Assembly: GCA_022844275.1 (NCBI GenBank)
Contig: JALHMB010000004.1
Coordinates: 434,001-498,000 of the forward strand
Length of the DNA: 64,000 bases
Reading direction: 5' to 3'
Origin: Hyphomicrobiaceae bacterium
GTDB taxonomy: Bacteria > Pseudomonadota > Alphaproteobacteria > Rhizobiales > Hyphomicrobiaceae
Numbering within the stretch: the stretch's first letter is position 1; the number at the start of each line of letters is the position of its first letter. Below, piece by piece: positions 1-9,756 of this stretch. The notes under the pieces are model-generated. The model was not told the origin of the DNA. It saw nothing but the letters and a program-made list of their open reading frames with translations, and searched no databases. The translations under genes and the position numbers were made by a program.

Positions 1-322
1 GCGTTTGAGCGCCAAGGGCGATCCGCTGGAGACGATCAAGGCGACGGTGCCGTGGGAGGAGTTCCGGGCGACAATCGAGGCGGTGACGGAGACAAAGCGC
101 GAAGAGCGCAAGAGCAACGCCGGGCGCAAGCCCTACGACACGATCCTGAAGTTCAAGATCGTGGTTCTGCAGAGCCTCTACAATCTCTCCGACGAGCGGA
201 CCGAGTTCCTGATCCGCGACCGCCTCTCGTTCATGCGCTTTCTCGATCTCGGGCTTGAGGATGCGGTGCCGGACGCCACCACCATCTGGCTGTTCCGCGA
301 GGCGCTGGCCGAGGCCGGGCTG
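1..322 (+). pseudogene. IS5-type transposase, N-terminal fragment
   Basis: The reading frame is open to the left edge, so the first codons lie outside the window. It reads as the N-terminal part of an IS5/IS1182-like DDE transposase: a Gly-Arg-Lys-Pro-Tyr stretch, then LQSLYNLSDERTEF, RDRLSFMRFLDL and VPDATTIWLFREAL, which is the family's conserved N-terminal block. Family resemblance stops at about base 322, after an EAGL sequence. The frame continues to a stop at 391, but those residues are Cys/Arg-rich and unlike a transposase. No catalytic DDE residues are present, so this is a dead remnant cut by deletion or recombination. It marks the left part of the window as mobile-element-affected DNA. 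Confidence 0.8.
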
Positions 323-432
323 ATGGTGTGTCGCTCAGGGTGTGCCTGTAGAGTGGGTGAGAACTGCTCGACGAGGTTGTTTCGACGATGAGCGGCTGAG
401 GACTGACCCCAGCCGCCCCATTGTTCCGAGGG

Positions 433-1494
433 CTAGCGGCGCTGCCCCTCTTTGTACTCCGGCAGTTCTTTCGCTTGAGCCTCGGTCAGTGTTGTCGTCA
501 ACCGATCGCCCTCGCCGAGCTGGATCTGCGAGATCGGGATGGCGACACGGCGTGCACCGAGTCCGAGAAACCCGCCCACATCAATAAGGATGGACTCGAC
601 CTGCCCATTAGCTCCCATCACGACGTCTTCGACATCGCCAATGTTGCGATTGTCAGCGCCATAAACATCCTTCCCGACAAGCTGCTTGCCCATCGTTGCC
701 AGTAGCCCCTGCTCCGCTGACTGCTGGGTCGGCTGAGTTGCGCTAGACGATGGAGCGGTGGTGGACTGAGCCTGCTGCTTTCCCTCCTCCACGCGTACCT
801 GCGGCTCGCCCTGCTTTTGAACAGTTACGGTGGGCTGGCCCTGCTGCTGCACCGTCACCTGAGGCTTGGCTTGTTCGATCGCGACCTTTGGCTGGGCCTG
901 ATCGACCGTCACTTTCGGCTGAGGCTGCTGGACGGTCACTTGAGGAGGTGGCTGCGTGACAGTGACCTGAGGCGCTGGCTGCTGGACATTCACCTGCGGC
1001 GACTTCTGCTCGACCTGAATGTCAGTTGACCGCGCAGCTTGCCTTTGGCCCGGTTGCTCGACTTGTCCCGTCTGCTCATGAAGCATCCGAACATCAGCGA
1101 TGACGCGATCCAGTGCCGGGGTCACCTCGCTGGGGTTGGCCTGCGCCTTCTGCAGAATGGCTTGCGCCGCGTCTATGCTTTTCGACGCCTGAGCCCTGCG
1201 GTCTTGAGGCATGGCGTTCAGCTTCGTCTCCACCTCCTGCAGCGCCTGCTGGGCCTGCTTCTGGGCAGTATTCGTTTGACCCTGCTTCGCCGAAGCAAAC
1301 TGGTCGCGTGCCTGCTCTAACAACCGGATCGACTGCTGCAGGTCCTGCTGACTGCCTTGCGTGGTGCCGGGCTGCGACGTCGTGGGTGCAGGAGTCTGGG
1401 TCGTCTGAGCCGAGACCACCGGCGCTGCTATACAAAGCGCGATGGCGCTTGTGGCTCCGAGAAGGGACCTTCTGATGTACGTCAACGAGTGCAT
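433..1494 (-). CDS. Secreted PRC-barrel protein with eight proline/valine 9-10-residue repeats
   Basis: The 353-residue product starts with a signal peptide (hydrophobic about residues 10-27, VVSAQ cleavage area). A Gln-rich helical region follows (about 45-140). Then come eight tandem units of 9-10 residues (about 166-240) with the pattern P-(Q/K/T)-V-x-(V/I)-x-Q. A Ser/Thr/Gln linker follows, and a PRC-barrel domain from about residue 270 (LVGKDVYG, IGDVEDVVM, then VAIPISQIQL). PRC-barrel proteins of this type are common in Hyphomicrobiales and are usually envelope or stress proteins of unknown function. The short beta-prone repeats may form an extended stalk, which is inference. It is the only clearly intact gene in the otherwise decaying first 3 kb. 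The start is the only Met that places the signal peptide at the N-terminus. Confidence 0.8.
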   Translation of the reverse strand: MHSLTYIRRSLLGATSAIALCIAAPVVSAQTTQTPAPTTSQPGTTQGSQQDLQQSIRLLEQARDQFASAKQGQTNTAQKQAQQALQEVETKLNAMPQDRRAQASKSIDAAQAILQKAQANPSEVTPALDRVIADVRMLHEQTGQVEQPGQRQAARSTDIQVEQKSPQVNVQQPAPQVTVTQPPPQVTVQQPQPKVTVDQAQPKVAIEQAKPQVTVQQQGQPTVTVQKQGEPQVRVEEGKQQAQSTTAPSSSATQPTQQSAEQGLLATMGKQLVGKDVYGADNRNIGDVEDVVMGANGQVESILIDVGGFLGLGARRVAIPISQIQLGEGDRLTTTLTEAQAKELPEYKEGQRR

Positions 1495-1638
1495 TTAACT
1501 CTCCTTTGATCGTGACTTCCACCAGCTCCTCACGCGACTGGCATACAAGGTGAACGTTCCGCGGCAATAAGTGTTCCGCGAACCGACAACCGCCGAGCGC
1601 GTCACTTCGCTTTGTGCGAAACGCCCCTGCTCCAATGG

Positions 1639-2124
1639 CTACGGATTGAGCGCCAAGATGCCGGCATTGAGAGTTTTCGCGTAAGAGACCCAAGCGAAAT
1701 AGGGGACGAGAAGCCAGCCTGCTGTTCGCTGTGCCTTGAGCGCGAATGCGATGGTCGCCGCGACGCTGACGGCCAGTAGTCCGATGATGACGAGCGCTTC
1801 CATGGGACGATGCAGCAGGAAGAATACCGGAGATCACGCGGCGTTTAGCGCGAGCTGGATGAAGAACAGTCCAATCGCCTTCCGCGCAGCACGTGGATCG
1901 TGAGCCCGATCTCACAGCAGCCAAAGGCTCACGCTCATCATGGCGTAGAGAATGTTCCACAGACAGGAAACGCCCAGCTAGGGGGCGTCCAGAAGGGCTT
2001 TTCGAGGGACGCGTACCATGTGGGAATCGCAGGGGCCGTCACGGCGCCTGCAGTGAAGCCGATGCCGAGACAGAGGGCGAGGCACAGGTACCAGTCGAAT
2101 AAGTGAGCGAGCGGTCATCGCCAT
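1639..2124 (-). pseudogene. tspO: TspO/MBR (tryptophan-rich sensory) family pseudogene
   Basis: Joining three frames on this strand gives about 161 residues, the normal TspO length. Recognisable pieces in order: TAPAIPTWYASLEKPFWTPP, SWAF, a frame change, WNILYAMMSVSLWLL, stop, ARKAIGLFFIQLALNA, stop (a Trp codon TGG turned TGA before SPVFFLLHRP), EALVIIGLLAVSVAATIAFA, and GWLLVPYFAWVSYAKTLNAG ending ILALNP-stop. These are the family's hallmark Trp/Pro-rich loop and C-terminal helix. At least two in-frame stops and one frameshift near the Trp-Asn-Ile-Leu-Tyr segment are visible, and a second frameshift is likely close to the 5' end. TspO is a five-helix outer- or inner-membrane porphyrin/cholesterol-binding protein. 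This copy cannot make one. Confidence 0.87.
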
Positions 2125-2342
2125 GGAGGCCTTTGGTTTCAGGAGCCGTGCTGGCTGTTACATCGCCTCAAGCGGGAGATAGTTCCTTCGGTTGCTCAAC
2201 ATGGTCAACTCCCGACCCCATCGTGGCAAACCCAATGGCGACGGCCCGGAACCAATCACCGTAGGCCATGGTTGCACGATTGACGGCGACGGCTGAAGAC
2301 AGAGCACGCCGACGAGGATTTGTCTGGTGTGGAGGAGTTCTC

Positions 2343-2601
2343 ATGCAGCGCCCGAAGAGTAACTCTGGAAACAAGAAGGCGGGGACCACGGCTTCCAAAG
2401 CCAAGAAGGAGCTGACCGGTAACGCAAGAAGGCGTTAGCACTTAAGCGTCGATCCCGGCCCATGAGCCGTCGAATAGGCCCTCCTCAAAGAAGGCCGGCA
2501 AGGGGATGCGGCCCATTCCGAACAATGACATCGCACCGTCCGGCGCACTTGAACAAGAAGGACAGCGGCCAGTACTCGAGCGCTCGCGAAAGGTTCGATA
2601 G
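2343..2601 (+). pseudogene. Possible decayed lysine-rich small ORF
   Basis: An ATG at 2343 opens 31 codons rich in Lys, Ala, Ser and Thr (AGTTASKAKKE), then stops. In other frames the DNA continues with Lys-rich text (SSKKAGKGMRPIPNNDIAPS, ending ERSRKVR and a stop at 2599-2601) that looks like former coding sequence. The pattern fits one small basic protein broken by frameshifts, like its neighbours on both sides. I do not recognise the family and the call is weak. Confidence 0.3.
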
Positions 2602-2626
2602 GATGCGGCTACCGGAGTTCCCGCTC

Positions 2627-3021
2627 ATGAATGTTCAGACCAATGCCGATGATAACGTCCAGGGCCACGAGGCGCTCGCTGAACAAGTGGAGGCTGAGGT
2701 GGAGAGCGCCCGAGCGCCCTGGGCCGCTTCCGCGAGCAGATCACGCGAGTTGAAGTCCATATCAGCGACGAAAACGCGGTGAAGCCTGGCTCAGCCGACA
2801 AGCGGTGCCTGATGGAAGCTCGTCCAACTGGCCTCCAGCCCGTGGCTGTGACCCATCAGGCCGCGACAATCGGTGAAGCAGTAATCGGCGCTGCAAGGAA
2901 ACTTCGGAGTGCTCTCGCGAGCAGCTTGGGGCGGCGAAGCGACCACAAGGGGCGAAGCTTCAATTCGGAAGGTCGAAGAACTGTAAGGCCCAGACCTGGA
3001 CCATCGCAACGAGGGAGCTGA
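2627..3021 (+). pseudogene. HPF/RaiA-type ribosome-associated protein gene, frameshifted
   Basis: The first frame reads MNVQTNADDNVQGHEALAEQ then VEAEVESA. It is followed in another frame by LGRFREQITRVEVHISDENA, ADKRCLMEARPTGLQPVAVT and HQAATIGEAVIGAARKL. Together they form a typical ~110-130-residue HPF/RaiA/sigma-54-modulation family protein (ribosome hibernation). The break coincides with a near-perfect tandem duplication of 8 bases, AGCGCCCG at 2705-2712 and AGCGCCCT at 2713-2720. Removing one copy restores a continuous frame through Val-Glu-Ser-Ala-Leu-Gly-Arg-Phe. A GGAG sits 9 bases before the ATG. So this is either a recent pseudogene or a reversible slipped-strand frameshift. The rest of the protein shows no stop, so the mutation looks young. 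Confidence 0.78.
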
Positions 3022-3447
3022 ATTGTGCCGCGTTCTTCCTTGTTGCAACCATTTTGGTCCCACTGAGTTTAAACTGCAGCCACTGCCCCCCCGCAGTCGG
3101 CTCGTAATCCGCTCTGCCCCCCGTCAGAGTGGATCATAAAGAAGAACACCCCCGCTTCCATCCCTCGAAGCGAGGGTGTTCTCGTTTCCGGTGTGCCAAA
3201 TCGCATGTTAAGCATAGCTGATGCTTCGCGGCGACCTATTCGTAACCGCGAGCCCGTCCGTAGGAGTCGACGGGTGAGCGAATGCGAGATCATTCCCCAC
3301 GCTGAAGCTTTATCCCGTAGTGCTTCCTCGTGACGGCGCGCGGATGCGTGTCAGCTGGAGCGATAACAGAGGTCGCGCCACGTTGCATCTCGCGATGAGA
3401 TCACCTTCGCGGCCATGGTGGCACTTACGGCTGCCTAGCGTGATCGC
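3022..3447. other. Gene-free stretch with one hairpin
   Basis: No ORF here has family features. Apart from the hairpin at 3144-3181 I see no RNA gene, repeat or promoter I can support. Its composition is less GC-rich than the core genes to the right. Confidence 0.5.
3144..3181. terminator. Terminator-like hairpin
   Basis: Arms of 15 bases (3144-3158 and 3167-3181, GAACACCCCCGCTTC with GAAGCGAGGGTGTTC) pair with one mismatch around an 8-base loop. Read on the minus strand the hairpin is followed by TTCTTTATG, a weak T-rich run, so it may end minus-strand transcripts from the 3448-3807 gene. On the plus strand it lies 122 bases after the HPF remnant. Confidence 0.5.
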
Positions 3448-3807
3448 CTATGACGAGGTTATCGAGCGCATCAAGGTTGCCGAATTGATCTGATACGCGA
3501 CGGCTGTTTGCGCGAGATTGATCAGCGTGAGAAGCAGGAACTCAGTGTTGTCGAATATGCTGAGAACTTCCACCTTGGCGACCGCGAGAGTGAATAACAA
3601 CAGCTGAATGATTGCGATTGCTCCCATATAGAGCACCTCGGACGTGTTATTGATCCCGGGCCTGGCCACCTTGAGCTGCTCAGCCATTGCGACAATGGCG
3701 GCAGCAAGCAAGAGGACTTCAACCCAAGCAAGTCGGTACCCCAGGATATCGAAGAGGGTTGCCCTCGGGTCAGAGAAGACGAACTTCCCGATCACATACA
3801 AGATCAA
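3448..3807 (-). CDS. Small multi-helix membrane protein, unknown function
   Basis: The product of about 119 residues has three or four clear hydrophobic segments: the N-terminal one around ILYVIGKFVF, then AWVEVLLLAAAIVAMAEQL, LYMGAIAIIQLLLFTLAVA, and a weaker C-terminal FLLLTLINLAQTAVAYQIN. No ATG is available; the start used is a TTG at 3807. The open frame continues about 27 codons upstream and adds RSFLGVLPGFVYI, which completes the first membrane helix, so the true N-terminus may be longer or lost. I do not recognise the family. It lies in the decayed region next to the tRNA and may be a truncated gene. Confidence 0.5.
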   Translation of the reverse strand: MILYVIGKFVFSDPRATLFDILGYRLAWVEVLLLAAAIVAMAEQLKVARPGINNTSEVLYMGAIAIIQLLLFTLAVAKVEVLSIFDNTEFLLLTLINLAQTAVAYQINSATLMRSITSS

Positions 3808-4129
3808 GATGTAAACGAATCCCGGTAGGACGCCGAGAAAGCTTCGCCGTCTGCGGCGGGTGTCGCGACCGACTGGTCAGGTGCCGGGCTCAATGATCAT
3901 TGCCTCGTTATTTCAGCGACTGTGCTCGCAAGCCGACAATGAAACGCTCGAGCGGATACTAAGTCGCGATCGGCATGAGGGCAGAGTTGATCGTCGGAGC
4001 GTTTGGGCGCGCCTCAGGCGCAATAACCACACGGGACTTCACGCTGAATGTAGGGAGCAGCACTTCGGGAGCGCGAGGCGCGTGATGCCCCATCATCGCT
4101 CACGCAACCTCATCCTTGCGCCGGAATTT
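3808..4129. other. Gene-free DNA between orphan membrane gene and tRNA-side repeats
   Basis: Short open frames exist on both strands, but none has a recognisable domain, signal peptide or start site. No integrase relic could be read here. It is probably eroded island DNA. Confidence 0.4.
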
Positions 4130-4149
4130 TGTGGGGTAAAATGTGGGGT
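4130..4149 (+). repeat. Direct repeat TGTGGGGT x2, possible integrase arm-type sites
   Basis: Two copies of TGTGGGGT at 4130-4137 and 4142-4149 lie about 60 bases from the 3' end of the tRNA-Ala gene. A similar G-rich run follows at about 4151-4163. Short direct repeats of this kind beside a tRNA 3' end resemble the arm-type binding sites of tyrosine integrases at attachment sites. No integrase gene is in the window, so this is an inference from position and pattern. Confidence 0.4.
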
Positions 4150-4207
4150 GGGCGTTTTGGGGGAGGCCAAATTGAACAATAATAACAGTCTGTTAAGGAC
4201 ATTTATT

Positions 4208-4283
<76 letters not shown>

Positions 4284-4412
4284 GCCGCGCGATCGCGCCG
4301 CTCCAGGTGATGAGCAGCTTGGGTAAGGTGGCGATCAACCCGGCTTAACTAGTGCGCTCCGCTCCCGCGTGCAAGCAAAACTTCGGCCCCACAACGCCCT
4401 GTCCCGGGGGCC

Positions 4413-5877
<1,465 letters not shown>

Positions 5878-6333
5878 CGTTTGTGCGGGCTCCTGACGCC
5901 AGCCCTCTGGCGCGCGGTTTAGACGGTCAATTCGGTTTACCACGGACACATAGCCACTTGGGACAAGGCAGCGCCTTGACGCTCAAGCGGATTACGCCGG
6001 GGGAGACTTGGCCGACATAGCCGCTCGGGACGTTGATTTCAAGCAAAGGCGGGGCGCCATGGTTGCCTGCGGCAACAAAGCTGGCTTGCCGCGGGCACAA
6101 GGACCTCATTGTCTACTCGACGCCCCGCTCGAACGGGCATTGCTGTCACGGCAGTGGATGCTGGAACGGGGTGCTCGCAAGTCTCCTCGGCGAGGGCGCA
6201 TGTTCCTCGCTTCCTTCAGGCAAGCCTTTCTTTATACGTTGTATTTTTCTTTACCCGATGAGCGGATGCTGTCCCGGATTGGCCCAGCCTGGCATCAGGC
6301 GCGGTCTTGTATTCCAGGACGGAAGGGGGCGTC
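5878..6333. other. Intergenic region between divergent ferredoxin and DCC-family genes
   Basis: This 456-base stretch must hold the promoters of both divergent genes. Near 6229-6252 it is locally AT-rich. I found no RNA gene, repeat or convincing ORF. Confidence 0.4.
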
Positions 6334-8112
6334 GTGCTGGATATTGCCGAGAAATCCAGGATGGTCACCGTCTACTACGACGGCGAGTGCCCCTTCTGCT
6401 CCGAATTCGTGCGCCTTCTGAGGCTGCGTGAGAGCGTCGGTGCGCCGGAACTTGTTAATCTGCGTGACGCTACTGCGGCGCGAACTGAGCTCGAGGCCCA
6501 AGGCTTCGATCTCGACCGCGGCATGGTCGCCGACATCTCGGGTGTTCGTTACGGGGGGGCGGACGCTCTCAATGCCTTGGCGCTTCTGACGACGCCGAGT
6601 GGGTTGTTCAATCGCGCGACCGCGGTGCTGTTCTCGTCACCCGTGCTGGCGCGGATCGTCTACCCCATCATGCGCGCCGGGCGGAATGCCACGCTGACCT
6701 TGCTCGACCGAAGGCCGCTCCGTCCCGACGATGCCGGCTGGGAGGCGATGTTCCAGGTTTTCTCCCTGGTCTTCGGCCTCTTCGCGGTGATGCATTTCTT
6801 CATCAACGCCTTCGACTACACACCCTTTGAGGTCTACCCATCAAGCTGGGTGCTTCTGATCTGCGGCGCGGCCCTGCTGCTGCGGCCGGGATCGCGTCGC
6901 GTTTTCATCGTCCTAGTCGTGGCGATGATGGTCGATGCGTGGCTGCGTGCCCCGATGCAGTCAAACCATACAATCATCAAGAACTTCCTCCTCATCGCTT
7001 TCCTCGGTAGTGCGATATGGCACGCACTCAAGGGATCGCGGTGGTCAGATTTTTTCCGCGACGCGGCACCTGTGGGGCGGGTTCTGCTGCTGACGATGTA
7101 TTTCTACGGTGTGTTCCACAAGATCAACGAGGGCTTCCTCGATCCTTCGGTGAGTTGCGCTGTCGTGCTGTGGAAGGTCATGCCCTGGCCGATCCACCTG
7201 CTCGACCATCCGGTCATCCATTATCTCACGATCTACGGCACGTTCGTCGTCGAGACCGTGATCGTGGTGATGCTGCTCGTTCAGCGCTGGCGGCATTGGG
7301 GCATCGTGCTCGGCGTCGGCTTCCATGGCCTCATCGCGCTGAGCGGCTTTGCGATGTATCCGGCCTTCTCTACGCTCACCATAGCACTGCACACACTGTT
7401 CCTGTCGCCAGAGCAGGCTCGGCGCATCACGAAGGGAGAGAACTATCAAGGGTTGATTGCGGGACTTCGCTCATGGAAAGGGGCTGTGCTTCTGCCCGCG
7501 GTCATGCTTTTCATAGCGTGGTTCGCCATCAAGCGCGATTTCAATATGGTTGCGTTCGCATGGCTTACGCTGGCCGCGCTTGTCGTCGGTGTGGTCCTGT
7601 TTCCCGGCAAGCTCGCCGATGACGAGCCTGCCGCGTCGGCAAACCCCGAAGGTCCCCTTTTGTGGTCGCGCCTTGGGTGGCTCAACGCAGTGGGCATCCT
7701 GTTTTTCCTGAGTTGCGCCTTGCCTTATGTGGGACTTAAGAGCGCGCAGACCGTCAACATGTTCGCTAATCTGCGCCTTGAGGGCGGGATAAACAATCAT
7801 CTGATCATGCGCGCCCTGCCCATGCCCTTCGATTATCTCGACGATCTTGTCGAGATCCGCGAGGCATCAGGTGACCGCATGTTGCAGATCGCGGCGCGCG
7901 CCAAGCTCGGCATGGTTTACTACCACCTCCTCGATCGCCTCGATCGCTCACCCGAAGCGAAAGTCAGCTTCGTTCGCAACGGCACGCTTCACGTCAACCA
8001 GAGTGCAGTATCGCTTCGCGACGACATTTCGCGCGTGCTGCATCCGCAATGGTTCCGCAAGTGGTTCCACTTCCAGTGGGTGCCGCTCGCTAATCCCCCG
8101 AAATGCATCTGA
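6334..8112 (+). CDS. DCC-family thiol oxidoreductase fused to an HTTM-like membrane domain
   Basis: The product has about 592 residues. Near the N-terminus, VTVYYDGECPFCSEFVRLLR is the DCC (DUF393) family motif with a Cys-Pro-Phe-Cys redox pair. After about residue 130 the protein becomes polytopic (MFQVFSLVFGLFAVMHFFI, FIVLVVAMMVDAW, FLLIAFLGSAIWHAL and more). It contains LTMYFYGVFHKINEGFLD and GFHGLIALSGFAMYPAF, resembling the HTTM domain related to vitamin K gamma-carboxylase. A soluble tail of about 110 residues follows. It is probably a membrane thiol-disulfide or quinone-linked enzyme; the substrate is unknown. The GTG start at 6334 is preferred because AAGGGGG lies 4-6 bases upstream; an ATG at 6361 also keeps the whole DCC motif. 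Confidence 0.75.
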   Translation: MLDIAEKSRMVTVYYDGECPFCSEFVRLLRLRESVGAPELVNLRDATAARTELEAQGFDLDRGMVADISGVRYGGADALNALALLTTPSGLFNRATAVLFSSPVLARIVYPIMRAGRNATLTLLDRRPLRPDDAGWEAMFQVFSLVFGLFAVMHFFINAFDYTPFEVYPSSWVLLICGAALLLRPGSRRVFIVLVVAMMVDAWLRAPMQSNHTIIKNFLLIAFLGSAIWHALKGSRWSDFFRDAAPVGRVLLLTMYFYGVFHKINEGFLDPSVSCAVVLWKVMPWPIHLLDHPVIHYLTIYGTFVVETVIVVMLLVQRWRHWGIVLGVGFHGLIALSGFAMYPAFSTLTIALHTLFLSPEQARRITKGENYQGLIAGLRSWKGAVLLPAVMLFIAWFAIKRDFNMVAFAWLTLAALVVGVVLFPGKLADDEPAASANPEGPLLWSRLGWLNAVGILFFLSCALPYVGLKSAQTVNMFANLRLEGGINNHLIMRALPMPFDYLDDLVEIREASGDRMLQIAARAKLGMVYYHLLDRLDRSPEAKVSFVRNGTLHVNQSAVSLRDDISRVLHPQWFRKWFHFQWVPLANPPKCI

Positions 8113-8310
8113 CAGATGCGCCTCAGGCGCGTCGCGCGGACCTCCTGCGCGATCGTGATCATCATCGTGATGCCCACCCGGGTCGCGCATGGATGCTCGC
8201 GGCGCCAGCGCATGAGACAAAGTGCGCGGAAGGTCTGCAAACTCAAGCGTTTGAAAATGCACGAAGGCTCTGCCATCCTCGGTGCAACCAGCCACGGGGA
8301 ACTCACCTAA

Positions 8311-9756
8311 ATGCGCATCTTCACGGCCACGCTCGGCACTGAAACCAACACGTTCGCGCCCATGCCGACCGGCCTCGTCGAATTCCAGGGCAAGGCCTAC
8401 GACATGGCGGCGACGCCATCCGAACTGTTGCCCGCATTCGGCCAGCTCTGCAAAGCGCTACGCGAACGGAGCGCGGAAGCCGGCTGGACGCTCATCGAAG
8501 GCAAGCTCGCCTTTGCCCAGCCCTCAGGCGTAACTGCGAAGAGTGCATACGAATTCCTCCGCGACCAGCTTCTCGCGGACCTCAAGGCGGCCATGCCGGT
8601 CGACGGGGTTCTGCTCCAGATTCACGGCGCCATGATTGCGGATGGATATGAGGACGCCGAAGGCGACCTCCTCGCGCGTGTCCGCGAACTCATCGGCTCG
8701 GATGTCTTCCTCGGCGCCGAGCTGGACCTGCACTGCCATCTCACCGCGCAAAAGGTCGGCGCCGTCGATCTCATGGTGATCTTCAAGGAATACCCGCACA
8801 CCGACATCTACGATCGCGCGCGCGATCTCGTGCGTCTTTCCGAGGATGCCATTGCCGGCCGCACGAAGCCCGTCATGCACCTACGCGATCTCGGATTCAT
8901 CTCGCTCATTCCGACGACGCGTGAGCCCGCCCGCAGTCTCGTGGATCGCTTCTATGAGATGGAGGGCAAGGACGGCGTGCTCTCGATCTCGTTCGGGCAT
9001 GGATTTCCCTGGGGTGACAGCGTCGACCTCGGTGCGCGGCTTCTCGTCGTCACTGACAGGGACGCGGCGAAGGCCGAGCGCATTTGCAAGGAACTCGGCG
9101 ACGAGATCATCGCCATGCGCGACAAGTTCGCGCCGCCCTATCCCGATGCCGACGGCGCGATCACGCGCGGGCTTGGGAGCAATCACATGTCGGTCGTGCT
9201 GGCGGACAGCGCGGACAATCCAGGTGCTGGTGCCGGCGGCGACTCGACCTTCATTCTGGCCCGGCTGCTAGAGCGTAAGGTCGAGAATGCCGTGATCGGG
9301 CCATTCTGGGATCCGGTCGCCGTGGGATTCTGCTTGCAAGCGGGTGTCGGTGCGACTTTGAAGCTGCGGATCGGTGGCAAGGTCAGCCAGTACTCGGGAC
9401 CGCCGCTCGACGTCACGGTCGAGGTTCTCGCGGTGAAGAAGGATGCTTGGCAGGATGGACTGAGTGGTACGATCGCGCCGCTCGGCGATGTGGCGGTCGT
9501 CCGTATCGATGGCGTGAAGGTCGTGCTGACGACGCACCGCACACAGGGCTTCGGCACGGACCTCTTCGAGCAGTTCGGCATTGTTCTCGCCGAGACGAAG
9601 CTGATCGTCGTCAAATCCTCGCAGCACTTTCATGCCAAGTTCGGACCGATCGCAAGCGAAGTGGTCTATGTGGATACGCCCGGTGTTGCGCCGGCCAATC
9701 TGCGTTTCCTCAAATACGAGCGTGCGCCGAAGAGCCTGTGGCCGCTCAGCGGCTAA
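8311..9756 (+). CDS. M81 family metallopeptidase (MlrC/microcystinase C-like)
   Basis: The 481-residue protein starts MRIFTATLGTETNTFAPMPT, the signature start of the MlrC (DUF1485/M81) family. It has the putative metal-ligand segments AELDLHCHLT (about residue 140) and SFGHGFPWGDS (about 230), and in the C-terminal MlrC domain DNPGAGAGGDSTFILARLLE and KSSQHFHAKFGP. MlrC hydrolyses the linear tetrapeptide from microcystin degradation in sphingomonads. Most family members in soil bacteria have unknown peptide or amide substrates. The gene stands alone, with no MlrA/B/D homologues or transporter beside it, so microcystin is unlikely as a substrate. The stop codon TAA overlaps the first bases of the downstream paired-hairpin element. 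Confidence 0.87.
   Translation: MRIFTATLGTETNTFAPMPTGLVEFQGKAYDMAATPSELLPAFGQLCKALRERSAEAGWTLIEGKLAFAQPSGVTAKSAYEFLRDQLLADLKAAMPVDGVLLQIHGAMIADGYEDAEGDLLARVRELIGSDVFLGAELDLHCHLTAQKVGAVDLMVIFKEYPHTDIYDRARDLVRLSEDAIAGRTKPVMHLRDLGFISLIPTTREPARSLVDRFYEMEGKDGVLSISFGHGFPWGDSVDLGARLLVVTDRDAAKAERICKELGDEIIAMRDKFAPPYPDADGAITRGLGSNHMSVVLADSADNPGAGAGGDSTFILARLLERKVENAVIGPFWDPVAVGFCLQAGVGATLKLRIGGKVSQYSGPPLDVTVEVLAVKKDAWQDGLSGTIAPLGDVAVVRIDGVKVVLTTHRTQGFGTDLFEQFGIVLAETKLIVVKSSQHFHAKFGPIASEVVYVDTPGVAPANLRFLKYERAPKSLWPLSG

Noticed and set aside
2705-2720. Programmed ribosomal frameshift in the HPF-type gene
   Set aside because: There is no slippery heptamer or downstream pseudoknot signal; the tandem 8-base duplication explains the break more simply.
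8311-9756. Microcystin degradation locus
   Set aside because: Only an MlrC-family gene is present, with no mlrA, mlrB or mlrD neighbours, and most M81 proteins have other or unknown substrates.
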